Below are positions 13,101-26,145 of a stretch of DNA of 64,000 nt, piece after piece; within the stretch, counting starts at the first letter, position 1; the number at the start of each line of letters is the position of its first letter. The stretch comes from Todiramphus chloris collaris. Lineage: Eukaryota; Chordata; Aves; Coraciiformes; Alcedinidae. The DNA is taken from assembly GCA_025345505.1 (NCBI GenBank), contig JANVCC010000261.1, positions 970,215-1,034,214 on the forward strand, written 5' to 3'. The translations under genes were made by a program, and so were the position numbers. The notes under the pieces were generated by a model, which saw nothing but the letters and a program-made list of their open reading frames with translations, ran no database searches and was not told the origin of the DNA.

Positions 13101-15322
13101 GACATTTAAATATAAATGTGTGAGGTAAGCACCATGAAAGGAGAAAATCCTTTTAGAATAAGGGATAATGCCACTCCTGATGGCATACCCTGCAGTAGGA
13201 CCAGATCTTCAGTGTGTCAGCCTAGGCCAACATGATAGAGACCATTTCAGAGTCATTGTTAAGCCCAGATGTGCTTACTGCTTGCGTCTCAGCCGAACCT
13301 CCAGGTATGAAGTGAGTCCTGCTTCTCCTCACTTTCCAGCCTGTCTATCCCTCTTGGTGTAGGGTAGACTTTTGCATGCAGAAAGCAACAACCAGCATCT
13401 CTCCGGTCCTGACTTCTGGCCCTTTAGCATCTCATTTCTTCCCTTCAGCATGACTGATGGTGACTGATCACGACCCCACTAATCCTGAATAAATATATGG
13501 CTTCCAGATTAAGCAATGCAGCCTCCTGTCTTGTTCTGGGTGTGGCACCGAGGAAAACTGATCACTCTGTGGGTCCAGCCCCAGGTACAAATCATCCTGG
13601 CACATCCCACGTCATTAAAAAACAATGTTAAAAAGCATTTTTCAAGCATTCCTTCAGGAAACTATCAAGGTAGGTGGTGGTATACTTGGCAAACAGCATT
13701 ACATCAATGCCGTTGTTCACGATGAGAGATTGACAGTGTTTTGACATTATGGATTGTTATCATGACAGCACCTAAAAATGACAGCTTGGTTCATCTCCCA
13801 GAGAATATACAAACATTAATTTCTGGAACATACAAAAATGATGTGCTGTGTTTACTAGAAAACGTGAAGAATTCTTCTAAGATCAACATGTTATGAGTAA
13901 TAGATTTCTTAGGAAATAACCACGAGGTGTAATAAGATTCATGTTTCTGACAGAAATGCAAGCCCTGGCAGTTATGCCCATAGAAAGCATGGGAATTTAT
14001 TTATTTAGAAGTGAAGTGTCTTTCCAGCAACAGTGGGAGTGCTGCCACTTGAAAAGAAAACATACACAGAGAGACACCTTACTGGATTGCATTTTAATTT
14101 AACTTGAACTAGGCTGAGAATTTATTCCTACTGTCTCTTAGATGTGGCAATAGGGAAGTGAAAGAGTGTTCACAGTTTATGCATTCATCTCAGGGACATG
14201 GAACCCTGAATTCCTCGTGAGGAAAAGTCTATTTTTCACAAAGAAAATCCTTTTTCTTCAAACTACTATAAAATATTCCTTGCCTGGATTTTTCTGCCCA
14301 TCTTATGCATCCAAAGGTCTGACTTACACAGAGAATAGAGGGACTTTAACCTACCCATGGCCAGTTGTATGCACGTGCAATATCAACACCAGGGGCTGAG
14401 CCTGGGTGCTTCGGAAGGAAAGGAGATGCAAACCTAGTGTTTCTGAACTGACAGGGAAAGGACATCCTGGACAATCACAAACATTAAATCATCCTAGGCA
14501 CACGGACTTGTCATAAGTGGATATGAACTTCTTGTGTGGCAGAATAATTATTTGAGTCCTTATTGGGTAGTTAGGCCCTAGAGTTGAGAAGGTATTGAGA
14601 CACGTACCCCCCCCTTCTTTACCTATGGGAGGTACCTTGGTGCCTTGAAAGGCTCTGTTGCATCCTACCTGCTGACAGACTCTGCAGGTATCTGGATCTC
14701 TTAGATGTCCCTTATGTCCCCCGTCTTGCTCCATTTCTGGTGACACAAGGACACCTTCATGCAAAAGCCATCCTACAAAAACCTCTAGGAAACTGCTGGT
14801 GGTTTCTGTATTCTCAGACAGTGCAGTCATTCACATGAGACACCCTCCCCTTCTTGGTTCTGGTTCACAGGGTGGAAAACAGGGATGTCCTACACAGGCT
14901 GCTTGCTTGGGTTTAGACTGCAGGAGGAATTCAAGATGGGGAGGTGGCCTTCTCTGATCAATAAACCACATCACACACTCAAGTCCTGCTTCTTCATTTC
15001 ACTCTTGGTTTAGATACACACTCAAGTCTGTTCTGAAAACTCTTTATTGCATGGCATTTGTGTCCACTTTTATGATACAGAGACACTGGGCACTGATTCA
15101 TGACCCGGGAGTAACCAGGAGAGACACTGTAGTGCACACGGATCTGCACCAATTCCCTTTGATTTCATGTCATCCAGTGCACAAACCTCACTTTTCACAC
15201 CTCATGTGACAGTTTAAATGAGTGGCAATCAACTTTTCTGTATCCAGTGGCAGGAGAGGGCTGAGATCCTCCATGGTTACCTGCCCAGACCTCCATCCCA
15301 TGAACAGTAGAATATCCTGCCC

Positions 15323-15358
15323 ACAGACTGTAAACCCAACACAGACTGTAAACCCAAC
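15323..15358. repeat. 18-bp tandem duplication, two exact copies
   Basis: ACAGACTGTAAACCCAAC occurs at 15323-15340 and again at 15341-15358 with no mismatch, followed by AC of a third copy. Exact identity suggests a recent duplication. Confidence 0.9.
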
Positions 15359-16827
15359 ACCTTGGCCTTAGCCTGCACACATGGTAGGGCACAGGCATCT
15401 CCTCACCTGCTGCCCAAGTTGCTGCCTGGACCCGAGGAGACCCAAGGAAAGAAAGGTGGCAGGAGCAAGCTGCTCCTGTCTTTCAAAAACTCCCGTGGGC
15501 TGAGTGAGGAGCAAGTGTGTGTGAACAGCCCACATTCACACTGGAAGCCTTTTATGACCATGCCCAGCTATGAGTGATACTCACCTGGAGGGATGTCTGA
15601 TGGTGTTGTGATGTCTTCGCAGCAATGTCCCAAACACCCTGCTTTATGTCAGCCCACCTGAACACCTTGGACAACATGCACAAGAACCAGTTTTGACACC
15701 ACCTTTGTGCTCAGCTGTCAGTGCCACTTCAGATTACCTGCAGAACCTGGCTTCAGCAGACTTTGGGCTTCTGTACAAGAGACAGAAAATAGAGTGATTT
15801 CCAATCTTACTGCACAGACCCAATTTTAACCTAACTGCATCTTCTGGTAGAGGCTGGGAGACACTTTGCTTAGTGACTCGCTTTTTCCATGCAACCTCCT
15901 CCCTCCATCCCAGGCTGCTCCATTACTTTCCTTGTCTGAAAAGTTCAGTGAGGGGATTTCAGGTTTCTTCTCAGTGGACTCTCAATGACCTCCAAGTGCT
16001 CTCCGGTGTTTTGGTGAGAGGCTGATGGTTACAGGGTATTAATAGCTCCTTCCAAACCAGAACCCAATGCCTTCCTTCCACAGGGGAGCACTCAGGCTGT
16101 GATACTGCCCAGGGCAGAGAGCACCAGGGGAGGGCTGGTGCAAACCTGCAGTTTCATCAAAGGGAGAACAGGAAAAAGAAATAAAAATAAAAACTTCTCT
16201 AACATTCCCTCTTCAAGTTCTCGCTGCCACTAATATGGTATTAACCTTGATGATTAAATTAGCATTTAAAAGAGTGCACTGAAGGCGGAAAGATGGGCTA
16301 GCTGTTGAAGTACTGTGTCCTGACTGCACATCTCCTCCTTTCCCGGTGCCAGCTCTGCTTCGCGGAGCGCTGAGCTCCTGGTGAAAGCCTTCGGTGCGCA
16401 CAGGCAGGAAGGGAGGTCAGGCTTGTTTTGGCAGTTCCAGCTGCGTCTAACCCAGATAGCAGCTGAATTTTATCAGTTGGTTTAGCCTTTGGTCTGCAAG
16501 TGACAAACTATTATTTCACTCCTCTTTAAAAATAATACTCAAGTCATAGTGTAGAAAAATTCGCGGAGAGTCCGAAGGAGAAGCCGGGGATAGAGTGGTG
16601 GGGGCTGAGCCCCACAGCGCCCACCCTCATGTACTGGCTGTGCCCACTGCCCTGCACCCCACGGGCACCCCGCAGCCTCCCCAGGACTCTCTGCCCCGAC
16701 ACTTTTCTGGGTACCCATCAAAGGGGTGAGGCCGAGACAGGAGCCACTTGACAGGTTTCCTGACGGGACGAGGTTGGTATCAAACCTTCTTCCTGGAGAG
16801 TGGGGCATTACACAGCTCAGGGGTAAG

Positions 16828-17490
16828 ATGCCATCCAGAGGGACCTGGACAAGATGGAGAAGTGGGCCCTGGTGAACCTCATGAGGTTCAAGAAGGCCAA
16901 GGGCAAGGTCCTGCACCTGGGTTGGGGCAACCCCTGGTATCAGCACAGGCTGGGGGAGGAAGGGGTTGAGAACAGCCTGTGGAGAGGACCTGGGGGTGCT
17001 GGTGGATGAAAAGTTGGACATGAGCCATCAATGTGCACTCGCAGACTGGAAGAGCAACTGTATCCTGGGCTGCATCAACAGAAACGAGGCCAGCAGGTCA
17101 AGGGAGGTGATGTGGGTTGTTGAGCCTTGAGAAGAGAAGGCTCTGGGGAGACCTTCTTGCAGCCTTTCAGAACTTACAGGGAGTCTGTAAGAAAGGTGGG
17201 AAAAGACTTTTTAGCAGGGCCTGATGCAACAGGACAAGGTGATGATTTTAAACTAAAAGAGGGGAGATTCATACTCGATATAAAGAAGAAATATTTCACA
17301 ATGAGTGTGATGAAACACTGGTGCAGCTTGCCCAGAGAGATGGTAGATGCCACATGCCTGGAAACATTCAGTTTGGACTGTCTGAGCAACCTGCTCTACT
17401 TGCAGGTTATTCCTGCTCCCTGCAGGGATGTTGGGCTAGATTACTTTTCAAAGGTCCCTTCCAACCCAAAACATTCTACGGTTCTATGAT
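16828..17490 (+). mobile_element. CR1 LINE, 5'-truncated with internal deletion
   Basis: The copy starts in the ORF2 region after the reverse transcriptase core. GATGCCATCCAGAGGGACCTGGAC corresponds to the DAIQRDLD stretch, and the text continues through a KLDMSHQCAL-like segment to GGCTGCATCAACAGAAACG. Near 17115-17130 it jumps from GGGAGGTGATGTGGG to TTGAGCCTTGAGAAGAGAAGG, so roughly 200 bases present in the family consensus are missing. It then runs to the 3' end, with AAGGTCCCTTCCAACCC and ATTCTACGGTTCTATGAT. Several frame breaks make it dead. The minus-strand frame at 16539-17021 is only its antisense shadow. Confidence 0.9.
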
Positions 17491-18937
17491 CCTCAGCTTG
17501 CTGCCCCTTTCTCCATTGTTTTGTATCTAGGCAAAGAAAATTAAGTAATGGATAAAGGCAAAAGAAAGCAGTAATAAAGCCAGCCCCCTCCTCAGGGCTA
17601 AGGAATAAACCAAAGAGTATCTTGCTCTGCTGTCAGACTCCTCTACCAGTGCTGTGAAGGGTACCTACACAATAAGGTGGTCTTAATAGTTTAATTTACT
17701 TAGAATAAAATCTGGTTTCTTTTACACATCAGCCCCAGCCTTCTCAGTGCCAGTGTCTGTGCTTGCAGAATAAGAATACAGGTCATGATTATTTTCCTAG
17801 GTTTGTTTGAATTTGTTCACCTTGGAACAAGTTTTCTGTGCTTTTATCTGAGCATAGACCTGCCAGCACAACCTTCCAGCAGAATAAAAAGTATGAATTT
17901 TTGTTCTTATTAGCAGTTTTTGTACTAAAATCACAGCAAGGCAAACATACAACCAAGATATGAAATATAAATAACAATGCCCAGATTGGAAACTTTCTAG
18001 AGATTACATTAGGTCCTGGAACGGGGCCCCTGACTCTTGTCAAAGAAGCGTTATCTTGAGATTGTCGATGTGTGCTTCAGGGTAAGAGTGACTTTGTCCC
18101 CAGAGACCCAAGGGAACGTAACGAGTGACATCAGTCATATTTTGGAGACTGCAGAGCCCAGTGTCACTGAATGTCAACTAAATCTCTGTACATGGCTCTC
18201 TTCAAAGAGCCATTCCTCAAGTGCTGAAAGGGGAGAGGGGCTAACTAAGCCAATTAAAGAAGCATTTACTAAGCAGGGGAAGGACACCATGATCTACAGA
18301 CCAGGTATATACCAGTCTATTTGGTTTTCCTTTAGGAAGGCCAAAGCGGGTGGGAAAAAAATGCCTCTCAACCAGGGGCAGGACCTGAGCTGATGAAAGG
18401 CAGGAGGCTTATGCCAAAGTAATGTCTGTTTCTTTTTTCCCCTAGAGCTGATGTTCTGCCTGTTCCACCTTGACATTCCTTGCAAAGCCAGAGACAACAT
18501 GTCAGTCTGCCCAAAACCAAAAAAAAAAAATGCCAGGCAGGCTTCTTTGGGAAAAAAATGAGTTACATGTGAAAGGAATTCATCTGGAATTTACAGGAAT
18601 GCTGGCAGCCATGCCATCAGGTCAAACCCTGATCCTCCTCACTTTATTGTAAATAGAGTGGTCCCAGGAACACACAGCTCCTTATTAGGCCCTTTATTCA
18701 TAAGAATGAGCTCTTCAGAAATAATTAAGTGAAGAGACATTTTATGGTGTTGAAGACAAACTGTTGTATTTTCTTGGTGAAACCAGTGTTTCTCCTTTTG
18801 CAGAGGCTGAGCCATGTAGGAAGTACCCACAAAGAAATCATGCAAATACACTTAGGAATACAAATACATTGGGCTTTGTCCATCAATCCCTCTGTCAGCT
18901 ACAGACAGGGCAAAATTCTGCTTTGGTGTAAACTGTA
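17491..18937. other. Unique non-coding DNA, no gene seen
   Basis: No recognisable repeat or exon. Short frames on both strands lack family resemblance. A minus-strand frame of 84 codons at 17789-18043 has a hydrophobic middle but no leader or exon borders that stand out. Confidence 0.55.
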
Positions 18938-19188
18938 AATGATAGGAAGGTGAAACACAGGAAGCTCCATCTCAACATGAGGAGAAACTTCTTCCCTGTG
19001 AGAGTGCCAGAGCCTGGCCCAGGCTGCCCAGAGAGGCTGTGGAGTCTCCTTCTCTGGAGCCTTTCCAGCCCCCCTGGCTCTGTTCCTGTGTGGGCTGCCC
19101 TGGGTGACCCTGCTGGGGCAGGGGGGTTGGACTCGATCATCTCCAGAGGTCCCTTCCAACCCTTACCATGCTGTGATTCTATGATGGC
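18938..19188 (+). mobile_element. CR1 LINE 3' fragment
   Basis: A 250-bp CR1 tail. CACAGGAAGCTCCATCTCAACATGAGGAGAAACTTCTTCCCTGTGAGAGTG is the NMRRNFFPVRV-type segment, followed by CCCAGAGAGGCTGTGGAGTCTCC and the 3' untranslated block GGGGGGTTGGACTCGATCATCTCCAGAGGTCCCTTCC. It ends in GTGATTCTATGAT. It belongs to the subgroup whose 3' end carries CTGCTGGGGCAGG and is the same type as the copies at 22823 and 61611. Confidence 0.93.
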
Positions 19189-22100
19189 ATAGTTTTGATT
19201 GACCACGAAGGGATAGCAGCAGAGGCTTTCTTGCAGGTCTAGCCACAGCAGTTAAAGAAGGAAGCCATTATCTGCAGCCAACCCAGTACTGCCTTTTCCA
19301 TAGGAGGGTCAAGATTGTCTGAATGGAAATCACGTCCAGACAACGCCATCAGCTTGGCTCAACTCACCTTCTGCAGCAGCTTAAAGTAACTTCACTGCCT
19401 TTGTGCTGAAGCTGATTAGCTCACCTAGTCCATTCGCTTGGCTCAGCTGACGACATGGTACCCTCCCACCCAAAGGCACTCGTAAAGAGGAGATTGGTGG
19501 GAACATCTAAAATTAGGAAAACTGGCTTTCTGAGAAGGTCATGAGTCTGAGTTTTAAGGGAAGAATTTGCACACATCCTTATCTGGGATCTGAGCTCAAG
19601 GCTGTTCGTTTCTTGGGTGTTAGTTCAGCTCATTATGGAGATAAGTCCAAGCTGTGAAGTTTGAACTTGTACCAATTTTCTCCATAGTTAAAAGTGTTTG
19701 GATCCATTGATTTGGAAAGGGCCTATCACTGCTATGAGGTGTTTTAACCTGAACAGCAGATCCAGCCATAATAAAAAGAGAAATGAACATTAGGAAGCCA
19801 CAGTAATTGCATCAGGCTGAACCCCCAACACTTTCCAGAGTGTCTATAAAGAAAGAAGGCATGGTAAAGCATAAATAATAACCGAAACATCTGACATTTC
19901 AATCAGCACATACACTTATTACATATCTGCTAGAAATACATTCCACTAAGGCAGGAAGTTTGAGGCAAGAACTAGAGTAAAAGCAATTAGCTATACCGTT
20001 GCAATTGCAAGGCATTTGACGATTTCTTTTTAATATTTGGAAGTATACAATTATAAACAGAAGATCTGTAGCGGGGGTGTTTGTTTAGCACAATGAATGT
20101 GGCAGCAAAAGCACGTGCTGTGTGTGTATATATCTCTGTGGCAACACCACTCCACGTTGTTGAGGTATAAACTATAGATTATCCAACTTCAGCTGACCCA
20201 GGCTAGGAAAATGCTGAGACAACAGAGTGCTGAGATAGAAAGAAGAAAATATATAGAGAGATGTAAGCCAGTGGCAGCCCTGTTTAGTCAGCACATGCTG
20301 TGAAAAGAAAAGATAGGTCTGACACTTGGAGTCAGCAGTTCAAAGGGTCCTTCATGCTTGGATGCGTGGAAAGCGAGCCCTTTGGGTCAGCACTGTGGAT
20401 ATGCTTTGGGGACATTCATAGTAAATTTGGCTTCTTCTGATAAACACCTGAGAAGTTTGGACTGAAGCCTACAAATGTTAAGCAAGGGCAAATCCAATTA
20501 TAAACATAGAGCGTGTTCCTGAGCCTACTGAATTCCACGAAGGACTTCATCAGCATCATCTGGCTTTTGTTCAGGCTTATAGTCACTACTGCAATTACTA
20601 ATGAGAATGTAAAACCACAAAGCAAGGGTTTTCAGGCAAAACGTACAGCTAATATTTCTGCTGCACCTCAGCCTTGGTTCTTCTTCCAGGGGTAGCTTTG
20701 TTATACAGTCAACATGTTTCTCTTGGTTGACAAAATAATCAGCTATTGGATATACTCCATATTACCCTCTTTATCATGTTCATTTTACACATGCACTGAC
20801 ATCATCCAAACTAGGCAGGCAAGTGTCTGGCTTCATTTTAACAAATAGTAAAGTATCAAAATGCAGCTGAAACTGAAAGTATCCAGACTGGCTCTTTTCT
20901 GACAGTTCAGCAGTAGGTAAAAAACTTGAGTATGATTGTAGTGAAATAACTAAATGGAAATCTTAGCATCTGGAGAGGAATAAGGTAGCAAACCCAGCTA
21001 ATCTCCAGTACTACATGCTTCCCAGGACCATAATATTTGAGCATCTCATGGGCTTTAAACTATTTTTCCTCTCAACATGCCGAGGAGGTGGATGAATAAA
21101 AAGCTTGCATTTTAGAGGTGTCAGGCTCTGCCCAGGACATTTGTGGTTGGGAGGTGATTGAACTCTGATCTCGAAAGCAAGACTGTCATCCCTGACTGTG
21201 CAGCTCTTTGGGAGGAGGAGCACATGTGCTTGGCAGCATTGGTCCTGGATTCTTCATCCTCACTGATGCTTTTTATTTTAGGTTAAAGCCAAGGGAGAGG
21301 GAGCTTGCAGGGCGGGTCACGACCAAGGCCAGGAACACAAGCATTGTGGAAAAAGAACTATGGGAAAGCTTCGAGAAAACCTATCACGGGTAGATAACAT
21401 TTTTCTTTCTGTTTTCCCTGCCTTTGTTTGAAGCAGGGCTGTTTCAGTCCTCCACGCACAGAGCTCTCCCCGTTCTGCACTCTCCTCCGCAGTGATTTAC
21501 AGACTGCTCTCCTCTACTTCATTCTTCTCAGAGAGGTTGCCAGTCCTGTCAGCATTATCCTCTCTGACACTTTGCTCTGGAAATATTTCAGGATCAGACA
21601 TGCTTTCCTTGTTTTCACTGCCTATATTTCTGGAAGGGCCTTCAACCAGACAATGTTTTGCACCCGAGTCTGATGCCAGTGCCAGAACAGGGATGAGTTA
21701 GCAGTCACTTAGTCTGCAGAGTCCGGTACCAGCCTTGCTCTACAAACAGTAGCAAACCTGAAAATCCAGGGAAACAGGAAGCCTCTTGAAGTGCAAACCT
21801 TTCCCTTATTCAGACCTTCTGGATGTACTTGCTGATGGAAGGGAATTCGCAGGGGGAATTGCAGATCAACCTGAATCTCCAACTAAATATAGCCTCGCAG
21901 TGATGGGGGGAAGGAGGGGAAATATAGCAGGGAGGGCGAGAGCCAGGACTACTCTTCCGACACACAAAACCCATGTCGGGAGTAGTTAAGCACAATTAAT
22001 TCATGTTAAATTGTCAATAGCAGGGTTTATGTGTTTAAATTCTAAGTAGAGCAAAGTTGAAACGAGGGAGGCTCTGTGTTCAAAAGACATGCTACAGAGC

Positions 22101-22822
22101 TGCACGAGTTACCAAAAGAAAACACGTGCAAGTACCAAATATTATTCACTGAGCAAGACTAAAGCAAATGAGTCATGATATGAAACAACCCTGTAAACAA
22201 AAGTTGCAAAATGCCTGGGAAGACTTCTTTAATTAAATTGTTAGTTGTCATAGTCCAGTCAACGCAGTCTTCTCCTAGCGGCTTGGAAAACTAATGGGAT
22301 GCCAGCGGGACTGGAGCATGAACAGCACGTGGTTGTGAGGGCTGAGAGTGCATGATAATGTCACCTCTTCCCCACAGAACGTGAACCAGCTCCACAATGT
22401 GTTTTGAGCTCTCTCATCCCCTAGTGACAAACTTGCTTTGCAAGAAGACGTAGCCAAAATAATAGATTTCCTGCAGGAACAGGCTCCAGGGCAGGCCGAA
22501 GGAGCTGGGATTTGCATTGTACCTTGTGTCAAAAGAATTAGGAACATAAACAAGTTCCGATTTCAGACAGATAGCAGAGTACCACCTGAAATTGTTTTGC
22601 AAAAGTGTGATTTATGGCTGATGTCCATATGGACAGGGCCCAGCTCTGTCTTATCCTCTGCATCATTTGGATCTACTCCCACTGTCAGTGCAGGGTTTGG
22701 AGAGGGATCTGAGGGTAGGGAAGGTTCTGATCAAGCCTGAAACTGGGATGGCACAGTTTCATGTTCAAAAAAACCTCCAAACTCTGAAAAGTTCTCACTG
22801 TCCCTCTGGGGATACCTACAGT
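19189..22822. other. Unique non-coding DNA, no gene seen
   Basis: No CR1 or LTR is visible. At 21292 a pyrimidine-rich stretch ending TTTTATTTTAG precedes a 34-codon open frame rich in charged residues that stops at 21393. It resembles a splice acceptor but has no partner exon, so it is not called. Otherwise this is ordinary AT-rich DNA. Confidence 0.55.
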
Positions 22823-22937
22823 TCCCCCCTGGATCTGTTCCTGTGTGGCCTGCCCTGGGTGTTCCTGCATTGGTGGGGGGTTGGACTCGATGATCTCCAG
22901 AGGTCCCTTCCAACCCCTACCATTCTATGGTTCTATA
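22823..22937 (+). mobile_element. CR1 LINE 3'-end fragment
   Basis: About 115 bp of the CR1 3' end: CCCCCCTGGATCTGTTCCTGTGTGGCCTGCCCTGGGTG, then GGGGGTTGGACTCGATGATCTCCAGAGGTCCCTTCCAACCCC and ATTCTATGGTTCTATAC. The sequence upstream (22690-22822) may contain more badly decayed CR1, but I cannot align it with confidence. Confidence 0.92.
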
Positions 22938-25900
22938 CATGTTCTACCCTTTGGTGTGACTTCATTGCCCTTCCAAACCCTTCTTGTCCTCTTGGTCTAG
23001 GAGATGTTTTAGGGGAGCTGCTGGGAAGAGCTCTGAAGTCCAAAGGGTTTCTGAAGGCAGATCGTGCCTTGACATGTACGTGAGTGCTAAAAGGTACTTT
23101 CATCTCCACTATTTCTATAGTCATTCAGAAGAAAAAAAAAGATCTGAGGCTTCACATGGGGCCCAGGGGACTTGGAAGGTGAATTCTAAAGGCTTGAGAT
23201 AGTAAGGGTGGGTTAAACTTGGAAGCAGCCCAAATCATGGGTCTGACGTTTTACCTTACCCAAGCGATTCTGCTGGCACTGTGGAGCTCGGTATCTCCTG
23301 CTGCAGACTGGTTAGTGTGAGGCTCAGCCTGACACCGTGGTATGAAATACAGCAAAGGTGACAAAGTTATCTCTGCTGCTGTTTATTGCCTGAATTCAGT
23401 TCCACTGTTTATAAGACAAAGAACAGTATTCCAATAGCAGGAAAAAAAAAAAAAAAAAGGAGATTTAATTCAGTTGTGCATATGAATAATGCTTGAAAAG
23501 ACAAATAGTGTTTGGTTTATTTAATATATTGCTCATTAGCGAACCACAATACAGACATTTTTTTAACAGACTCCAATCACCATGACAACCTGATAACATT
23601 TAGTCACATCATTTCCGAATATGATTATCCTGAAAAACTTTCCTTTTTTATGAAAACAGAGGGCAGATTTCAAGTCTGTGGTCTGGTCTTAAGATAACCT
23701 GTTAGTTCCCTCTTTGAAAAGCCCTGCAATGCAGTGGGAAAATGCAAGGAGAAGGGAAAGAAAGATACAAGGGGAAGAGGGGGATGTGTATTAAAATTGC
23801 AACCCCAGGTTCAAGGATGATCTTGCTGTCCTACGCTGTAAAACCCATAACGAGGGGGTGATTTAAACTGTAGGTTTTGGTTTAAATAGGAACTTCATGG
23901 TGCCACCATCCCATGATGGGGTAGGATTTCAGCAGCAATCAGCTGGGTGTCACTGCAGGACCAAAAGGATATGGAGACCTTTGGAGATACTCACCCTTGC
24001 AGTTCTTCAGCAGAGAAACCAGCTGCTAGAGTGAACCCGTGGGATGCTTCTGTGCCAGCCTCTGGGCAGAACTGTCAGGTCTCCATACTGACTTGTCCCT
24101 GAAACTCTGAAAGGCTTGGAACGCCTGGGTAACAGATCATGTCAGGGGGGTACAAAATACGTTGCTGTACTAGAAGGAGTGCAAAGGATGCCTACTTTTC
24201 CTCCCACTAGTCTGGAAGATGATCACACTGGTACTACAAGGCATGGTGGCTGTGGCTTGGCCCTGGTGTGCAATGCTAATGCAACAGAGGCAGGTCAACC
24301 CCCAGTAATTCCCTCCTGGGATGAAAAGAGGTCACGTTTCCCTGGTTTCCTGAGAACATTACATACTTCATTTTCTAAAGCAAACTACTTTAAGAGTACA
24401 GTAGTCTACATCCGCTTGCAGCTAACATAGCTAAGTGATGTGGCTTGATAAATAGGTTGAATTTATTGGTAACCTCTGCTGCATACACTGATTTACTATC
24501 ATCATCTCTAACACTGCCAAATTATTATTTTATTGGGAAGGAAAATAGAGGTACCACAAAGTGACACTTATTCCTAAGAAGAATTTGGCAGGCAGCCATG
24601 ATAAGAAGGACTCAGTGGCCCCAGTCTGATCCTCCCAGTGGGACTGCTGCAGTGTGAGGATTCCCTTACTAGGATACAGCGGGAGTGGAGTTTGCAGACC
24701 CCCTTGGCTGGTGTCCGTGGCATCTCATTAGGTTAATGTGTTTTGGATTAAATATTTGCAAACTCCAAATCTGTGCAAACTTGCTATTGCCCGTGTAATT
24801 ACTTGTGACTTCCTGACAAAATCTGTTGCAATTAGATGGTTAAACACTCGAGTTTCTGGTCCAGGTGAGATGACTGCGGGCAAAGCCACTGGTCAGGAAT
24901 TTGCAGAAAGCCAAGAAGAGAGTGCACAAGGGCTGTCAAAGTAAATTTGGTGTCGGAGCTTGAATAATTGAATTAATATTCATGGTGGAAATAATGAACA
25001 CAGATAAAAGACCCAAACCCATGACTTGAATTCAGAATGCTTTGAATTTAGGGATTTGACTTGATTGATGAAGACACGGTGCCAGTCGTCTTGAATATAT
25101 TTTTTCACCATTAACTCTGACTTCTTCTGGGCCCCACAGGGCAAAAATCACCTTGAGACCTTGTTTTCATGGGAACCTGGGATGCATTTCCCTCCTGAAG
25201 GTGGTTGGTACTGGTATAGGGATAAGCAGCCACTCCAAAGTGCCACCTCACCTTACAGACCTTCCCTGCTATCATCCTGGTTGCAAAACAGCCCAGACAA
25301 GAGCTTGAACATGGAAAGGTAAACAGGCAAACGAGACAATGATGCCAGGGGACAAGGCTGACGAGACAGGGTTGGTCCAGAGATCCCAGCCTGAAAAGCA
25401 CAGGTGACCAGCAGCTTTGGTGGGTGCTAGCAGTGTTGTAGGTGGCTTGTAGGTGCTGCCCATTGCCCCTAGACCCATCGTTCCTGAAGCAGCAAAGCAC
25501 ACCATGCCTCAAAGCTATTTAGCAGATCACCAGGGCACCAGCTTTTCGTGGCAGGAGGAAAACACTTGCAAAGGATCCTCACACTGCTGTCTCTGTGCAG
25601 AGGGCACGGCTCTGCTCAGGTGGCTGTCAGACAGACATGGGAGCACGCCTGGCACTGCACCGAGCCATGGGAGCATCTGCAGAACCTTTGCCGTGGCATT
25701 AGCTGGGGAGGTACCACAAAAGGCCACGGACATGCAGGTGTTACGGCCTCTGGAGAGTCTGCAGTCAGTCTCACTGGGATCACACCAGCACAATTGAACC
25801 AAAACACTTTCCCTGTTCATCTCAGAAGGTGGCAGAAGACAAGCAGCAAACAATGGGATGATTCTTCATTGAATTCCCTCTGGCAGGCTGTTGAAGCAAG

Positions 25901-26145
25901 AATATTTTCCCCAGAAGTACACTGGGCTGGTATTTGGGAGTGTGATCTAAGGCAATGCAGCTCAGCACCAGGCACCAGTCTCCGGCCTCTCAAAGAGATA
26001 CTGAGCTCCCCTTGGCCCTCTGCACACTGGGAGTGGGAAAAAGGGCTGAGGTTTCTTATCTCTTATTTCATAATTTTACTGCAAATATTGTGGCTGATTA
26101 AGTACTTGAGAATGACAATGTAATTTTGGTTTTGCAAGCTTCTTA
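22938..26145. other. Unique non-coding DNA, no gene seen
   Basis: The stretch holds a 17-A run at 23442-23458 and no recognisable transposon. A frame at 24732-24864 with AG before it and CCAG/GTGAGA after it mimics an internal exon but has no recognisable protein. The longest frame (191 codons from a non-ATG start, 25548-26123, plus strand) shows no domain and overlaps open frames on the other strand; I regard it as chance. Confidence 0.5.

Larger units (their letters stand above)
6480..16825. other. Long unique stretch without a supported gene
   Basis: About 10 kb with no CR1, LTR, RNA gene or recognisable exon. Small local tandem duplications occur at 7157-7190 and 15323-15358. The longest frames (for example about 128 codons on the plus strand at 11575-11961) match no family I know and lack exon borders or a methionine in good context. 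A pyrimidine/C tract lies near 14607-14616. The sequence is typical intergenic or intronic DNA. Confidence 0.6.

Noticed and set aside
16539-17021. 160-codon minus-strand frame
   Set aside because: It is the antisense shadow of the plus-strand CR1 copy in this interval.
21292-21393. Terminal-exon-like segment after TTTTATTTTAG
   Set aside because: A good acceptor only. There is no donor, no close polyadenylation signal and no partner exon.
22690-22822. Extension of the CR1 at 22823 to the left
   Set aside because: A few words resemble CR1, but the alignment cannot be made with confidence by eye.
24732-24864. Exon-like open segment with CCAG/GTGAGA donor
   Set aside because: The acceptor is mediocre, the base composition is AT-rich and the peptide unrecognised. 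Such segments are expected several times by chance in 64 kb.
25548-26123. 191-codon plus-strand frame
   Set aside because: It starts at a non-ATG codon, has no domain, two other frames are open over the same DNA, and it shows no exon structure. Length alone is not enough.
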